From an uncultured Microbacterium sp. (GTDB lineage Bacteria; Actinomycetota; Actinomycetes; Actinomycetales; Microbacteriaceae), in NCBI RefSeq assembly GCF_947488465.1, contig NZ_CANKZA010000001.1, positions 978,259 to 1,042,258 of the forward strand: a stretch of DNA of 64,000 nucleotides, read 5' to 3'. The notes under the pieces are model-generated. The model had not been told where the DNA came from and ran no database searches. It saw only the letters and a program-made list of their open reading frames with translations. The position numbers and the translations under genes were made by a program. This document shows, in pieces, positions 52,223 to 62,178 of the stretch (its first letter is position 1; every line of letters starts with the position of its first letter).

Positions 52223-53470
52223 TCACAGCCCTCGCATGAGTCGGCCCATGACCGCCACGGTGTGATCGATGTCGGCGTCGGTGTTGTGCGCGCCGACGCT
52301 GAAGCGCACGAGCGGCGGATGGGCCTCACGCTCCTGGAGCCAGTGGTGCGCGCAGAAGTAGCCGCTACGCACCATGATCCCGGCCTGTGCGAGGAAGGTC
52401 GCCAGCCGATGGCCGTCGACCCGCTCGGGACGCACCGTCACGAGCGGTGACCCCACGGGACTGAGCAGGCGGAGGTGGGGCAACGCCGCCATCCCGTCCC
52501 GGAGACGCGCGGCGAGCCGAGCCTCATGAACCGTGAGCGACTCGCCGGCCGCACTGCGGAAACCGCTCCGCCAGCCGAGCGCGGCACCGAAGGCGATGAT
52601 CTCGCCCCAGGGCTGGAGGCCCGCTTCCAACCGGGTGTGCGGCTCGGGCAGCAGCTCGAACGCGTCTTCCGTCACGGCGGCGACCTGTCCCCCGCCGACG
52701 ACGCTCAGCTCGAGCGAAGTGAGCATCTCATGGGTCGCGACCACGACGCCGAGCGAGGGCCCCGACATCTTGTGAGCCGAGAAGCAGAGAGCGTCGGCCC
52801 TCAGCCCTCGGAGGTGCGAGAGCGCGTGAGGCGCCGCCTGAGCTGCGTCGAGGATCACGGCCCCGCCGGCACGGTGGACGTCCGCAATCAGGTCGGGCAT
52901 CGCTGCGCTGAGCACCCCGGTGACGTTGTCCATCGCCGAGACGACGACGAGAGCATCCGTGAGATCTGTGCCGGATGTCTCGATGCGCCCGTCGGCGGCA
53001 CGTTCGAGGACGACCCTCGGGATGCCGGCGCGACGCGCGGCGGTCATCGTCGACAGGAACACCGCGTTGTGCTCGGTGTGGGTCGTGATGATGCGGGCGT
53101 AACGCCGCGCAGGCAATTGGCCCACCAGCAGGTTCAGCGCGGACGTGGTGTTCAACGTGAATGCGCACGAGTAGCGCCGAGCTGACAGGCCGAACGTGTC
53201 GAGCACCAGAGCGCGGGTGCGCGCGACCTCGTCATCGACGCGGCGCCCCCAGGGGTAACGGACACGGCCGCCACAGGCGCCGTAGGTCAGCAGGTAGTCG
53301 GTGAGCGCATCGATGACCGGTTGCGGACGCAGACTCTGGCACGCCGAATCGAGATAGACCTGGTCGCTCGCCACATGGGCGAACCCGGGTCGTTCACCGG
53401 CGGGAGGCGCAGCGAGCTCCGCCCGGCGCGAGAACAAGCGGGGCCGATGACGGAGGCGTTCTACTCCCAT
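52223..53470 (-). CDS. Class V aminotransferase / cysteine-desulfurase-like protein, 415 aa
   Basis: PLP enzyme: THTEHNAVF, VILDAAQAAPH, SAHKMSGPS (lysine that binds PLP) and SGYFCAHHW (the desulfurase-type cysteine loop). Related to SufS/Csd proteins, but no SUF genes are adjacent. It lies between a VKOR gene and a thioredoxin-fold gene, one base from the latter, suggesting sulfur or thiol chemistry. Substrate unknown. Confidence 0.8.
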   Translation of the reverse strand: MGVERLRHRPRLFSRRAELAAPPAGERPGFAHVASDQVYLDSACQSLRPQPVIDALTDYLLTYGACGGRVRYPWGRRVDDEVARTRALVLDTFGLSARRYSCAFTLNTTSALNLLVGQLPARRYARIITTHTEHNAVFLSTMTAARRAGIPRVVLERAADGRIETSGTDLTDALVVVSAMDNVTGVLSAAMPDLIADVHRAGGAVILDAAQAAPHALSHLRGLRADALCFSAHKMSGPSLGVVVATHEMLTSLELSVVGGGQVAAVTEDAFELLPEPHTRLEAGLQPWGEIIAFGAALGWRSGFRSAAGESLTVHEARLAARLRDGMAALPHLRLLSPVGSPLVTVRPERVDGHRLATFLAQAGIMVRSGYFCAHHWLQEREAHPPLVRFSVGAHNTDADIDHTVAVMGRLMRGL

Positions 53471-53531
53471 GCTTCCAGTGTCCAGACCACAGCGCCCGCC
53501 CGCTCACACGCGGGCCGTGAATACGCCCGCG

Positions 53532-54140
53532 TCAGAACAGCGAACCGATGACGTCGAGGCGGAGCTGGGCGGCCACGGCGATCAGCAGATAGTCGGCGAG
53601 CACGATCACCGGCATCCAGGACAGGATGAGTCGGCCCGCACCGCGCAGCGCCGCACCCCACAGGCCTTCACGCAGTGTCCAGCCGAACACCGTCCACCCG
53701 AGCGGGATCGTCACGAGCCAGACGATCATGCACCACGGGCACAGCGAGCCGTACTCGAAGACGCTCCGGTAGGCGAAGAAGTGCACGAGCGTGAACCCGC
53801 CGGCGACGAAGAGCGCATACGTCCGCCAATACCCCGCCCGCAGTCCCCCCGGGGCGGCGAGCGCGCTGACGCCGGCGTAGATCGGCCCGACGAACAGCAC
53901 CATCCCGATGATCGAGTTGCTGAAACCGAGCAGGTTGCCGCCGGGCGAGAGCAGGTTCGGTCCGCACGTGACGATCGGGCTGATGTTGCAGGAGATGATC
54001 GCGTCGGCACCGGTGAGCTGCCCGATGTATTCCTGGTACAGCAGGAACGACACGACCCATCCCGCGATCCCGACGAGGATCCAGAAGACCGCCAGACCAC
54101 GGCCGGGTCGGAGGGTGGTGAGAGTGGATGCCGGGCGCAC
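53532..54140 (-). CDS. Vitamin K epoxide reductase (VKOR) family protein, 202 aa
   Basis: Four to five membrane helices; the loop cysteines SCNISPIVTCG and the quinone-side CPWC (CxxC) with the conserved Ser in GFSNSIIG are the VKOR pattern. In actinobacteria VKOR reoxidises DsbA-like proteins, using menaquinone. GTG at 54140 is chosen because it follows the xerD stop; the upstream frame runs inside xerD. Confidence 0.82.
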   Translation of the reverse strand: MRPASTLTTLRPGRGLAVFWILVGIAGWVVSFLLYQEYIGQLTGADAIISCNISPIVTCGPNLLSPGGNLLGFSNSIIGMVLFVGPIYAGVSALAAPGGLRAGYWRTYALFVAGGFTLVHFFAYRSVFEYGSLCPWCMIVWLVTIPLGWTVFGWTLREGLWGAALRGAGRLILSWMPVIVLADYLLIAVAAQLRLDVIGSLF

Positions 54141-54201
54141 ACCCCCATTGTGCGCCGCACGTCCCGCACTCGCCGGCCTCGCGGCCGTGTCTATCCCGGG
54201 C

Positions 54202-55125
54202 TCAGCGCGCCCGGGGGTGAGACGTCGCATAGACGTCACGCAGCGCGTCGACCGTGACGTGCGTGTAGATCTGGGTCGTGGCGACGGAAGCGTGGCCGAG
54301 GAGTTCCTGCACGACGCGCACGTCGGCGCCCCCCTGCAGCAGATGCGTCGCGAAAGAGTGCCGCAAGGTGTGAGGCGAGACGTGCGCACTGATGTGTGCG
54401 CGCTCGGCCGCCTGCTGGATCACGAGCCACGCGCTTTGCCGGGAAAGGGGTGCGCCGCGCGCGCCGAGGAACAGCCGCGGTGTCGCCCGACCTCGCCGGG
54501 AGAGCTCCGGCCGAGCGCGCGCGAGGTACGCGTCGACGGCGGCGCGGGCATACGAGCCCACGGGGACGATCCGTTCCTTGGAGCCTTTGCCGCGCACCCG
54601 CACCACGTCGCCGTGTGCGAGGTCGTCGACGTCGAGCTGGATGACTTCGGAGACGCGCGCACCGGTCGCGTAAAGCAACTCCAGCAGCGCGCGGTCGCGC
54701 AACCGCACGATGTCGGTGTCGGTGGCATCGCCGGGCACAGGCCCGGCGGCATCCAGCAGGGCGACCACCTGGTCGTAGGGAAGTGCTTTCGGCAACCGCT
54801 GGGGGGTCTTCGGAGGCCGGAGCTTGTCACTCGGGTCGTGCGCGCTGAGCTCCTCGCGCACAAGGAAGCGGTGCAAGCCCCGGACCGAGGACTGCAACCG
54901 CGCCAGCGATGTGGCCGCCGGCGGCGGCACGGATGCCGCCCGCTCTCCCACGAAGGCACCGACCAGAGCGGTCGTGACATCGTCCGTCTCGGTGACACCC
55001 TGCGTCCGCAACCACCCGACGTAGCCGGACAGATCCCGCCGATACGCCGCGACGGTGTGATCGGAAAGTCCGCGCTCGATCGAGATATGCCTGAGGTAGG
55101 CGTCGACTGCGCGCTCGAGCCTCAC
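54202..55125 (-). CDS. xerD: Tyrosine recombinase XerD, 307 aa
   Basis: N-terminal SAM-like domain ([26 protein letters not shown]), then catalytic [13 protein letters not shown] (Arg), a Lys strand at [52 protein letters not shown] (His, Arg, His, Tyr). It resolves chromosome dimers at dif. Start overlaps the NUDIX stop by ATGA-type coupling. Confidence 0.93.
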   Translation of the reverse strand: MRLERAVDAYLRHISIERGLSDHTVAAYRRDLSGYVGWLRTQGVTETDDVTTALVGAFVGERAASVPPPAATSLARLQSSVRGLHRFLVREELSAHDPSDKLRPPKTPQRLPKALPYDQVVALLDAAGPVPGDATDTDIVRLRDRALLELLYATGARVSEVIQLDVDDLAHGDVVRVRGKGSKERIVPVGSYARAAVDAYLARARPELSRRGRATPRLFLGARGAPLSRQSAWLVIQQAAERAHISAHVSPHTLRHSFATHLLQGGADVRVVQELLGHASVATTQIYTHVTVDALRDVYATSHPRAR

Positions 55126-55787
55126 GCCTCGGTAGGCCGGATCGCTTCGGCAGGCCCGATCGCTTCGGCGGGCCCGATCGCACGCGGCCGTCGCTCCCAG
55201 GGGCTATCGGCCGGAGCGAGGGTCACCCAATCGCGCGCGCGAGCCGCAAACGCGGTCATCGCCCCCACGATCAGCGACGGATTCTGCACGCGGCGGGCGA
55301 GGACGGCATCCACGACCTCGTCGAGCGGCACCCAGCACACTTCGATGTCGGCTTCCTCTTCCGTGCGCTCGAACGTCTCCGCCGCGGGCGAGAGTTCTCG
55401 CGCCAGGTAGATGCGGATCGCTTCGTCGCTGCCGCCGGGCGACGTGGTGAACTCCGCCAGCACGTCCCAGCGTGCGGCCACGAGATCGGCCTCTTCGGCG
55501 AGCTCCCGCGCGGCCGCAGCCCGCGCATCTTCCTCGGCGACGTCGAGAAGCCCGGCAGGGATCTCCCACTCCCTCATCCGCACGGGATGCCGGTACTGCT
55601 TGATCAGCAGGACTCGATCGTGCTCGTCGAGAGCGAGCACGGCGACAGCGCCGGTGTGGTCCATGTACTCCCGGACCATCGTCCCGCCGCCGTAGGCGAC
55701 CTCATCGCGGCGGATGTTCCACACCTTGCCGGTGAACGCCGTCTCGGAGCGGGTGACCTCGAAGCTCGCCGGGTCGTCCTGCAGCAC
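55122..55787 (-). CDS. NUDIX hydrolase, ADP-ribose pyrophosphatase-like, 221 aa
   Basis: [23 protein letters not shown] is the Nudix box. The N-terminal strand region ([33 protein letters not shown]) is typical of ADP-ribose pyrophosphatases. The C-terminus ends with the repeated GPAEAI unit (an 18-bp tandem repeat at about 55136–55185), probably disordered. GTG 55787 begins just after the pyrG stop. Confidence 0.83.
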   Translation of the reverse strand: MLQDDPASFEVTRSETAFTGKVWNIRRDEVAYGGGTMVREYMDHTGAVAVLALDEHDRVLLIKQYRHPVRMREWEIPAGLLDVAEEDARAAAARELAEEADLVAARWDVLAEFTTSPGGSDEAIRIYLARELSPAAETFERTEEEADIEVCWVPLDEVVDAVLARRVQNPSLIVGAMTAFAARARDWVTLAPADSPWERRPRAIGPAEAIGPAEAIRPTEA

Positions 55788-55788
55788 C

Positions 55789-57492
55789 TCAGTCCCCGCG
55801 CTCGACGTCGAACAGTTCGCCGGCGCTGTGACGCTCGAGTGCCGCGGCGATGAGCCCGCGGAACAGCGGGTTGGCTTCGGTCGGTCGCGACCGCAGCTCG
55901 GGGTGGGCCTGCGTCGCGATGTAGTACGGATGCACGTCGCGCGGCAACTCGACATACTCGACGAGGTTGCGATCGGGCGACAGCCCCGAGAAGACAAGGC
56001 CGGCGGCGGCGATCTGGTCGCGGTAGCGGTTGTTGACTTCGTAGCGGTGACGGTGACGCTCGGATGCACGGGTCGATCCATAGACCTCCGCCGCGAGCGA
56101 GCCTTCCGCCAGTTCCGCTTCGTAGAGGCCGAGCCGCATCGTGCCACCGAGGTCTCCCCCGGCGAGGATATCGACCTGCTCGGCCATCGTGGCGATGACG
56201 GGGAACTCGGTGTCGGGGTCGAACTCGCTCGAGCTCGCCCCCGTGAGGCCGGCCATGTTGCGCGCGTACTCGATGACCATGCACTGCAGGCCCAGGCAGA
56301 TGCCGAGTGTCGGAATGCCCTGTTCGCGCGCGAACTTCAGCGCCCCGAGCTTGCCTTCAATCCCGCGGATGCCGAACCCACCGGGCACGACGATGCCGTC
56401 GACGGCGGCGAGCGCCCTTTCGGCGCCGTCGCGTGTCTCGCAGAGGTCGGACGGAATCCAGACGACCTGGACCTTCGTCTCCTGCGCGAATCCACCGGCT
56501 TTCAGCGCCTCGGTCACCGAGAGGTACGCATCGGGCAGGTCGATGTACTTGCCGACGAGGCCGATCGTCACCTCGTGCTGCGGGTTGTGCACGGCCTGAA
56601 GCACCTTGTTCCACCGCGTCCAGTCGACCTCGTTGGCTTTCGCCGCAAGGCCCAGCCTGCGGGCGATGTAGCTGTCGAGGCCCTGATCGTTCAGGGTTGA
56701 GGGGATGTCGTAGATGCTCGGCAGGTCGACGGTGTTGATGACGCCCTCGACATCGACGTCGCACATGAGCGCGATCTTGCGCTTGTTGCTGTCGGTGACG
56801 GGGCGGTCGCTACGCAGCACCAGGGCGTCCGGCTGGATACCGATCGACCGGAGCGCGGCCACGGAGTGCTGCGTGGGCTTCGTCTTCTGCTCACCCGATG
56901 CCCCCATGAACGGCACGAGCGACACGTGCACGAAGAAGACGCTGTCGCGGCCCAGCTCGTGCCGCAACTGACGGGCGGCCTCGAGGAACGGCTGCGATTC
57001 GATGTCACCGACCGTTCCGCCGACCTCCGTGATGATCACATCGGGACGGGGTGTTTCGTCGGCCTGCAGGCGCATGCGCCGCTTGATCTCGTCCGTGATG
57101 TGCGGGATCACCTGCACCGTGTCGCCGAGGTATTCGCCGCGGCGTTCCCGCGCGATCACCTGCGAGTAGATCTGGCCGGTCGTGACGTTGGCGGCCTCGC
57201 TGAGCTCGATGTCGAGGAATCGCTCGTAGTGACCGATGTCGAGGTCGGTTTCGGCGCCGTCGTCGGTGACGAAGACTTCGCCGTGCTGGAACGGATTCAT
57301 CGTTCCGGGGTCGACGTTCAAGTACGGGTCGAGCTTCTGCATCACGACCCGAAGGCCACGCGCCGTGAGCAGGTTACCCAGGCTCGCCGCCGTGAGCCCC
57401 TTGCCCAACGAAGAAACGACACCACCGGTCACGAAGATGTGCTTGGTGGTGTCGTTCGAAGATGTTCCCGCTGCAGAAGTAGTGTCCGTCAC
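55789..57492 (-). CDS. pyrG: CTP synthase, 567 aa
   Basis: The N-terminal synthase domain has [18 protein letters not shown]; the C-terminal glutamine amidotransferase has the nucleophile loop [10 protein letters not shown] and late His-Pro-Glu. Converts UTP to CTP. Full family length. Confidence 0.95.
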   Translation of the reverse strand: MTDTTSAAGTSSNDTTKHIFVTGGVVSSLGKGLTAASLGNLLTARGLRVVMQKLDPYLNVDPGTMNPFQHGEVFVTDDGAETDLDIGHYERFLDIELSEAANVTTGQIYSQVIARERRGEYLGDTVQVIPHITDEIKRRMRLQADETPRPDVIITEVGGTVGDIESQPFLEAARQLRHELGRDSVFFVHVSLVPFMGASGEQKTKPTQHSVAALRSIGIQPDALVLRSDRPVTDSNKRKIALMCDVDVEGVINTVDLPSIYDIPSTLNDQGLDSYIARRLGLAAKANEVDWTRWNKVLQAVHNPQHEVTIGLVGKYIDLPDAYLSVTEALKAGGFAQETKVQVVWIPSDLCETRDGAERALAAVDGIVVPGGFGIRGIEGKLGALKFAREQGIPTLGICLGLQCMVIEYARNMAGLTGASSSEFDPDTEFPVIATMAEQVDILAGGDLGGTMRLGLYEAELAEGSLAAEVYGSTRASERHRHRYEVNNRYRDQIAAAGLVFSGLSPDRNLVEYVELPRDVHPYYIATQAHPELRSRPTEANPLFRGLIAAALERHSAGELFDVERGD

Positions 57493-57498
57493 GGGCTT

Positions 57499-59202
57499 TC
57501 ATCCTATCAGTCGTGAAGTGCCAAGGCTCAGCAACTCCCGGGCATGTTCGAGTGCAGCGGTCGAATCCGACAATCCCGAGAGTAGTCGAGCCATCTCGGC
57601 TTCGCGGTCGGTTCCGCTGAGCGCGTGCACACTGGATGCCGTCACGGATCCGTCACTGGATTTCACGACGCTCAGGTGGTTGTTGGCGAATGCCGCCACC
57701 TGCGCGAGGTGGGTGACCGCGATCACCTGACTGGTCTCGGCGAGGCGAGCCAGGCGCCGTCCCACCTCGATCGCCGCCGCACCGCCGATTCCGGCATCCA
57801 CTTCGTCGAAGACGAACGTCGGCACGCTGTCGGTGCCGGCGATGACGACTTCAATCGCCAGCATGACGCGGCTGAGCTCTCCGCCGGAGGCGCCCTTCGC
57901 GACCGAGCGCAACGCAGCGCCCGGATGCGGGGCCAGCAGTAGCGCGACGTCGTCACGCCCGGCGGTGGATTCGGCGCCGGGCGTGACCGACACCTCGACG
58001 CGCGCGTCGGGCAGTGCCAGCGCGCGCAGTTCCTCGGTGACAGCGGCGCCCAGGCGACCCGCGGCCTCTGTTCGCGCCGCCGTCAATTCCTGCGCGGCAC
58101 GGTCGAGGCTGGATGCCGCAGCGCCAGCCTCGACGGTCAATCGCTCGACGCGGTCGTCGTCGTCATCGAGTTCGAGGAGGCGCGCGGCACCGCTGTCGCG
58201 CAGCGCCAGGGTCTCCTCGAGCGAGCCGTGCACGCGGATCAGCGCGTTCAGTGCGGCGCGGCGATCGAGCACCGTCGACAGCTCGTGCGGACCCGAGTCG
58301 TCGAGATCGGCGAGGTAGGCACTGAGGTCGCCCGCGACGTCGGTGACCCGGTAGCCGATCTCTTCCAGGGTGGCCGCGTGCGCGGCAAGGGCCGGATCAC
58401 TGCCGGCCGCGCGTTCGAGGGCCCGGCGGGCGTCGGACAGCATGCCCGTGACGTCGGGCTGATCCTCGTCGCTCGACAGCGCCGAGTGGGCCGTCGCGGC
58501 GGCGAGACGCAACTCCTCCACGTTCGCGAGGCGGTCTGCGCGTTGCGCGAGCTCGATGTCTTCGCCCGGTTGGGGATCGACGTGCTCGATCTCGGCGAGC
58601 ACCTCGCGCAGGCGCGCGGCCTCATCGATGCGGTCCGAGCGCTGCGTGGTCAGAGCCTCGAGTTCGGCGGAGAGCGCCCGCGCGTGCGCGTGGGCGGTCT
58701 GGTAGCGATCGAGCGCCGTCGCGATCGGCGCGCCGCCGAAGCGATCGAGCGCGTCGCGTTGCGCAGCCGCAGAGCGCAGACGCAGCTGATCGGACTGACC
58801 GTGCACCACGACGAGGTGGTCGGCAAGCTCCGCGAGCACGCCGGCCGGTGCTGATCGTCCACCGACGCTCGCCCGGCTGCGCCCCTCGGCCGTGAGCGTC
58901 CGACCGAGATACAGCTCCGCCTGTCCATCGCCGATCGGTTCGACGTCACCGCCGGCTTCAGCCACGCGATCGACGACCGCTCCCGCCGCGGGCACGATCC
59001 ACACTCCCTCGACGACGGCCCCCGCCGCACCGGCACGGACCGCAGCAGCATCGGCCCGAGCACCCAGCAGCAGACCGAGACCGGTGACGACCATCGTCTT
59101 GCCCGCACCGGTCTCGCCGGTGACAGCCGTGAATCCGGGCCCGAGAGGAAGCGACGCTTCCGCGATCACGCCGAGATCACGCAGCGTCATCTGTTCGATC
59201 AC
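57499..59202 (-). CDS. recN: DNA repair protein RecN, 567 aa
   Basis: SMC-like ATPase: TAVTGETGAGKTMVVTGLGLLLGARAD at the N-terminus, coiled coil in the middle, GGELSRVMLAIEVV and FVFDEVDAGIGGAAAIEVGRRLA at the C-terminus. Helps repair double-strand breaks. GTG 59202 overlaps the NAD kinase stop (GTGA). Confidence 0.93.
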   Translation of the reverse strand: MIEQMTLRDLGVIAEASLPLGPGFTAVTGETGAGKTMVVTGLGLLLGARADAAAVRAGAAGAVVEGVWIVPAAGAVVDRVAEAGGDVEPIGDGQAELYLGRTLTAEGRSRASVGGRSAPAGVLAELADHLVVVHGQSDQLRLRSAAAQRDALDRFGGAPIATALDRYQTAHAHARALSAELEALTTQRSDRIDEAARLREVLAEIEHVDPQPGEDIELAQRADRLANVEELRLAAATAHSALSSDEDQPDVTGMLSDARRALERAAGSDPALAAHAATLEEIGYRVTDVAGDLSAYLADLDDSGPHELSTVLDRRAALNALIRVHGSLEETLALRDSGAARLLELDDDDDRVERLTVEAGAAASSLDRAAQELTAARTEAAGRLGAAVTEELRALALPDARVEVSVTPGAESTAGRDDVALLLAPHPGAALRSVAKGASGGELSRVMLAIEVVIAGTDSVPTFVFDEVDAGIGGAAAIEVGRRLARLAETSQVIAVTHLAQVAAFANNHLSVVKSSDGSVTASSVHALSGTDREAEMARLLSGLSDSTAALEHARELLSLGTSRLIG

Positions 59203-60131
59203 AGGGTCTCCCGCACCGGCGCGGTGTCCGGTCCCCGCCACCCCGTGACCGGCAGCTGGAACTTCCGCACGAGGCGATCGGTGAACGACGCCGGGTGCAG
59301 GCGCGCGAGCCGGACGCTCCTGCGCGAGCGGCGCACCACCACGCGCGCGCCAGGGGGGAGATCGTGCGAGCGTCGACCGTCGCACCAGAGGATGCCGGTG
59401 CCGTCGGTGCGCGCGAGCACTTCGATCGCGACCGATGCTTCGGGCCCCACGACGAGCGGCCGAGCGAACAGCGCGTGCGCCGACAGCGGCACGACCGCGA
59501 TGGCTTCGACCGTGGGCCAAATGACCGGCCCGCCCGCGGAGAAGTTGTACGCCGTCGAACCTGTCGGCGTCGCGATCACGACGCCGTCACAGCCGAAACT
59601 CGACAACGGTCGACCGTCGATCTCGATGACGACTTCCATCATGCGTTCGCGGGCGGCCTTCTCGACCGTGGCTTCGTTGAGCGCCCACGTTTCATAGATC
59701 ACGGCGCCCGGAGCATCCTTCACGCGCACGCTGAGCGCCATGCGCTCTTCGACCTCGTAGTCACGGTCGATCACGCGCTGGATGGCGTCGTCGATGACAT
59801 CCGCCTCGATCTCGGCGAGGAACCCGACATGCCCCATGTTGATGCCGAGGATGGGCGCCGTGCCGTCGCGCACGAGTTCGGCAGCGCGCAGAATCGTCCC
59901 GTCGCCCCCGAGGACGATGGCGATCTCGACATCGGCAACATCGATATCCACGCCGAGAGAGACCAGCGGAGGATCCTGAGCGAGAGCCGCGATGATCTCA
60001 GGGTCGTCGCCAGGCACCACCGGGCGCGCGCCGGCGGCCGTGAGCGCGCGGATCACGCGCAGCGCGGCGGCAATGGTCTCCTCGCGTCGCGCGTGCGCCA
60101 CCACGAGGATGTTGCGCTGCTGCGTGGTCAT
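59199..60131 (-). CDS. nadK: NAD kinase, 310 aa
   Basis: IVLGGDGTILRAAELVRDGTAPILGINMGHVGFLAE is the GGDG signature; CDGVVIATPTGSTAYNFSAGGPV is the second conserved block. Makes NADP. GAGAAGG precedes ATG 60131, which overlaps the tlyA stop. Confidence 0.94.
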   Translation of the reverse strand: MTTQQRNILVVAHARREETIAAALRVIRALTAAGARPVVPGDDPEIIAALAQDPPLVSLGVDIDVADVEIAIVLGGDGTILRAAELVRDGTAPILGINMGHVGFLAEIEADVIDDAIQRVIDRDYEVEERMALSVRVKDAPGAVIYETWALNEATVEKAARERMMEVVIEIDGRPLSSFGCDGVVIATPTGSTAYNFSAGGPVIWPTVEAIAVVPLSAHALFARPLVVGPEASVAIEVLARTDGTGILWCDGRRSHDLPPGARVVVRRSRRSVRLARLHPASFTDRLVRKFQLPVTGWRGPDTAPVRETL

Positions 60132-60940
60132 CCTTCTCCCGCCAATCGGTTCACCGTGCTCAACCATTCTGTCGGGTTTCCCCGATCGTCGGCGCCGCGG
60201 CGGGGTCGCAGGTGAACCACGAACTCGCGGTTACCATGCGTGCCGGCGATCGGGGATGCGATCACACCGAACGTACCGATTCCGGCATCCCACGCCGACC
60301 AGAGAACGCTCGTGGTCGCATCAGCGCGGGCGCCCGGATCGGACACGAGTCCCTCGCGAACACCCGTGCGTCCCACCTCGAACTGCGGCTTGATCAGGAG
60401 CACGATCTCGGTGTCCGGTTCGGCGACCGCGGCGACCGCGGGGAGCACGTGCGCGAGGGAGATGAAGGACAGATCGCCCGTGATGACGTGCGGCCGCGTA
60501 GCGATTCCGGAGACGTCGGCCAACGACGCGGCGGTCATATAACGGACATTGAACCCCTCGACCGAGATGACCCCGGCATCGGCCGCCACGGATGGAGCAA
60601 GCTGACCGTGGCCGACGTCGACCGCGATCACCGGATCGGCGCCGCGTTCGCGGAGCACCTGCGTGAACCCACCGGTGGAGGCCCCCATGTCGAGCGCCAG
60701 TCGGCCCTCGACCGCAATCTCGAAGGCATCCAGGCCCGCGACGAGCTTGTGCGCCGCGCGACTGACGTAGTGGTCAGACGCCGCCACCTCGATCGCGTCG
60801 GCTTCCTCGACTTTGGCGGAGGGTTTCACGACCGGACGTCCGCCCACCGTCACGAGCCCGTCCTCGATCAACTGCGCGGCCTGCGTGCGCGAGCGCGCGA
60901 GTCCGCGCGCGGCGACCGCCGCATCCAAGCGCATGCTCAC
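60128..60940 (-). CDS. tlyA: TlyA-family rRNA 2'-O-methyltransferase, 270 aa
   Basis: N-terminal S4 domain (MRLDAAVAARGLARSRTQAAQLIEDGLVTVGG), then an SAM-dependent methyltransferase (ALDMGASTGGFTQVLRERGA; KPQFEVG). Methylates 16S and 23S rRNA and confers capreomycin sensitivity in mycobacteria. GTG 60940 overlaps the upstream small gene's stop as GTGA; ATG 60934 is an alternative. Confidence 0.92.
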   Translation of the reverse strand: MSMRLDAAVAARGLARSRTQAAQLIEDGLVTVGGRPVVKPSAKVEEADAIEVAASDHYVSRAAHKLVAGLDAFEIAVEGRLALDMGASTGGFTQVLRERGADPVIAVDVGHGQLAPSVAADAGVISVEGFNVRYMTAASLADVSGIATRPHVITGDLSFISLAHVLPAVAAVAEPDTEIVLLIKPQFEVGRTGVREGLVSDPGARADATTSVLWSAWDAGIGTFGVIASPIAGTHGNREFVVHLRPRRGADDRGNPTEWLSTVNRLAGEG

Positions 60941-61101
60941 GCGTGGTGGTCGCGCGGGCCGGACTCGAGCCGCCGCGCGAGCTCATCGTGGAGCGCAACG
61001 TATGCGCCCGCGCGTTCCGACAGCGGCTGGCCCTCGATCACATCGAGGGTCGAGAGGAGGTCTTCGCGGCGAGCGTCGGGGTCAGCGGCATCCATCGACA
61101 T
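60937..61101 (-). CDS. Small hypothetical protein upstream of tlyA, 54 aa
   Basis: Reads MSMDAADPDARREDLL, STLDVIEGQPLSERAGAY and HDELARRLES to its end: acidic, helical and free of membrane segments. The GTGA overlap with tlyA and tight spacing to the HAD gene show real coding. Such short proteins occur at this spot in related actinobacteria. Role unknown; possibly a small regulator or a chaperone for TlyA. Confidence 0.7.
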   Translation of the reverse strand: MSMDAADPDARREDLLSTLDVIEGQPLSERAGAYVALHDELARRLESGPRDHHA

Positions 61102-61140
61102 GCGTCCACGATACGCGTCAGCTCGAGCGACGCGGCACCG

Positions 61141-62178
61141 TCACGGCCGATGGAACGGATCCGCGTACAACCGCTCGGGCACGCGGAAGCCGTAGATGGC
61201 GCGACCGGTCGCCCAGATGGCCGCGGCGCCGGCGCGAACGAGGTCGATCGGCCGGTCCCCCTCCGCGACAATGTGGATGTCGGGCCCGTCGATCCGCACG
61301 GACGCGTTACCCACCGTCGTCACATCACCGCGCACGACCGTCTCGGGATAGGCCTCGTGGAGTTCCCGCAGGTCACCGAGAATGTAGGTTGGCCTCGAGG
61401 TGGTCGGCGCCGCGAGCACATGCTTGGGCCGGTCGATGCCGGTCAGCACCAGCACCGAGTCGATTCCCGCTGCCTGGGCGCCGGCGATGTCGGTGTCCAA
61501 GCGGTCTCCGAGGAAGAGTGGATGCTGCGCCCCGAACCGCGCGACGGCTTCGTCGAAGATGGGGCGCTCGGGCTTGCCCGCCACGACTGCCAGCCGACCG
61601 ACGGCCGTGTGGACGGCGGAAACGAGTGTGCCGTTTCCCGGGGCGATCCCCCGTGCCTGCGGAATGGTCCAGTCGGTGTTGGTTGCAATCCACGGGATGC
61701 CGCCCTCATCCTCCGGCGTCGCCAGAGCGTAGGCGGCTTCGGCGAGGTGTTCCCAGCCGACGTGCGGAGCGAAGCCCTGCACCACTGCTGCCGGGGCGTC
61801 ATCGGCGCTGCGGGTGACGGTGTAACCCGCCTTCTCGAGCTCGTGTACGAGCCCGTCGCCACCGACGACCAGAATGGTTGCGGGCGACGCTACTCGCTCT
61901 CGGAGCAGTCGCATGGCAGCCTGCGGGCTGGTCACGACGTCGGAGGGTTGCGTGGAACGGAGGCCGAGGGACCGCAGGTGTTCCGCAACGGTTGCGTCGG
62001 TGCGGGACGCGTTGTTGGTGATGTAACCGAGTCGCCGGGTTTCGCCAGCCTGGTTGAGGCTCTCGATCGCGTGCGGCAAAGCGCCCGGACCCGCGTAGAC
62101 CACTCCGTCGAGGTCCGCCAGGACCGCGTCGACGCCATCCAACGGGGTTCGGGATGCTCGACGGGAAAACATGACCAT
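61141..62178 (-). CDS. HAD-superfamily hydrolase (NagD/type IIA), 345 aa
   Basis: DLDGVVYAGPGALPHAIESL carries the DxDG nucleophile motif. YITNNASR (motif II) and KPERPIFDEAVARFG...LFLGDRLDTDIAGAQAAGI (motifs III and IV) follow. The C2 cap type suggests a sugar or nucleotide phosphatase, possibly phosphoglycolate-like. It overlaps the stop of the next upstream gene by one base. Confidence 0.85.
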   Translation of the reverse strand: MVMFSRRASRTPLDGVDAVLADLDGVVYAGPGALPHAIESLNQAGETRRLGYITNNASRTDATVAEHLRSLGLRSTQPSDVVTSPQAAMRLLRERVASPATILVVGGDGLVHELEKAGYTVTRSADDAPAAVVQGFAPHVGWEHLAEAAYALATPEDEGGIPWIATNTDWTIPQARGIAPGNGTLVSAVHTAVGRLAVVAGKPERPIFDEAVARFGAQHPLFLGDRLDTDIAGAQAAGIDSVLVLTGIDRPKHVLAAPTTSRPTYILGDLRELHEAYPETVVRGDVTTVGNASVRIDGPDIHIVAEGDRPIDLVRAGAAAIWATGRAIYGFRVPERLYADPFHRP

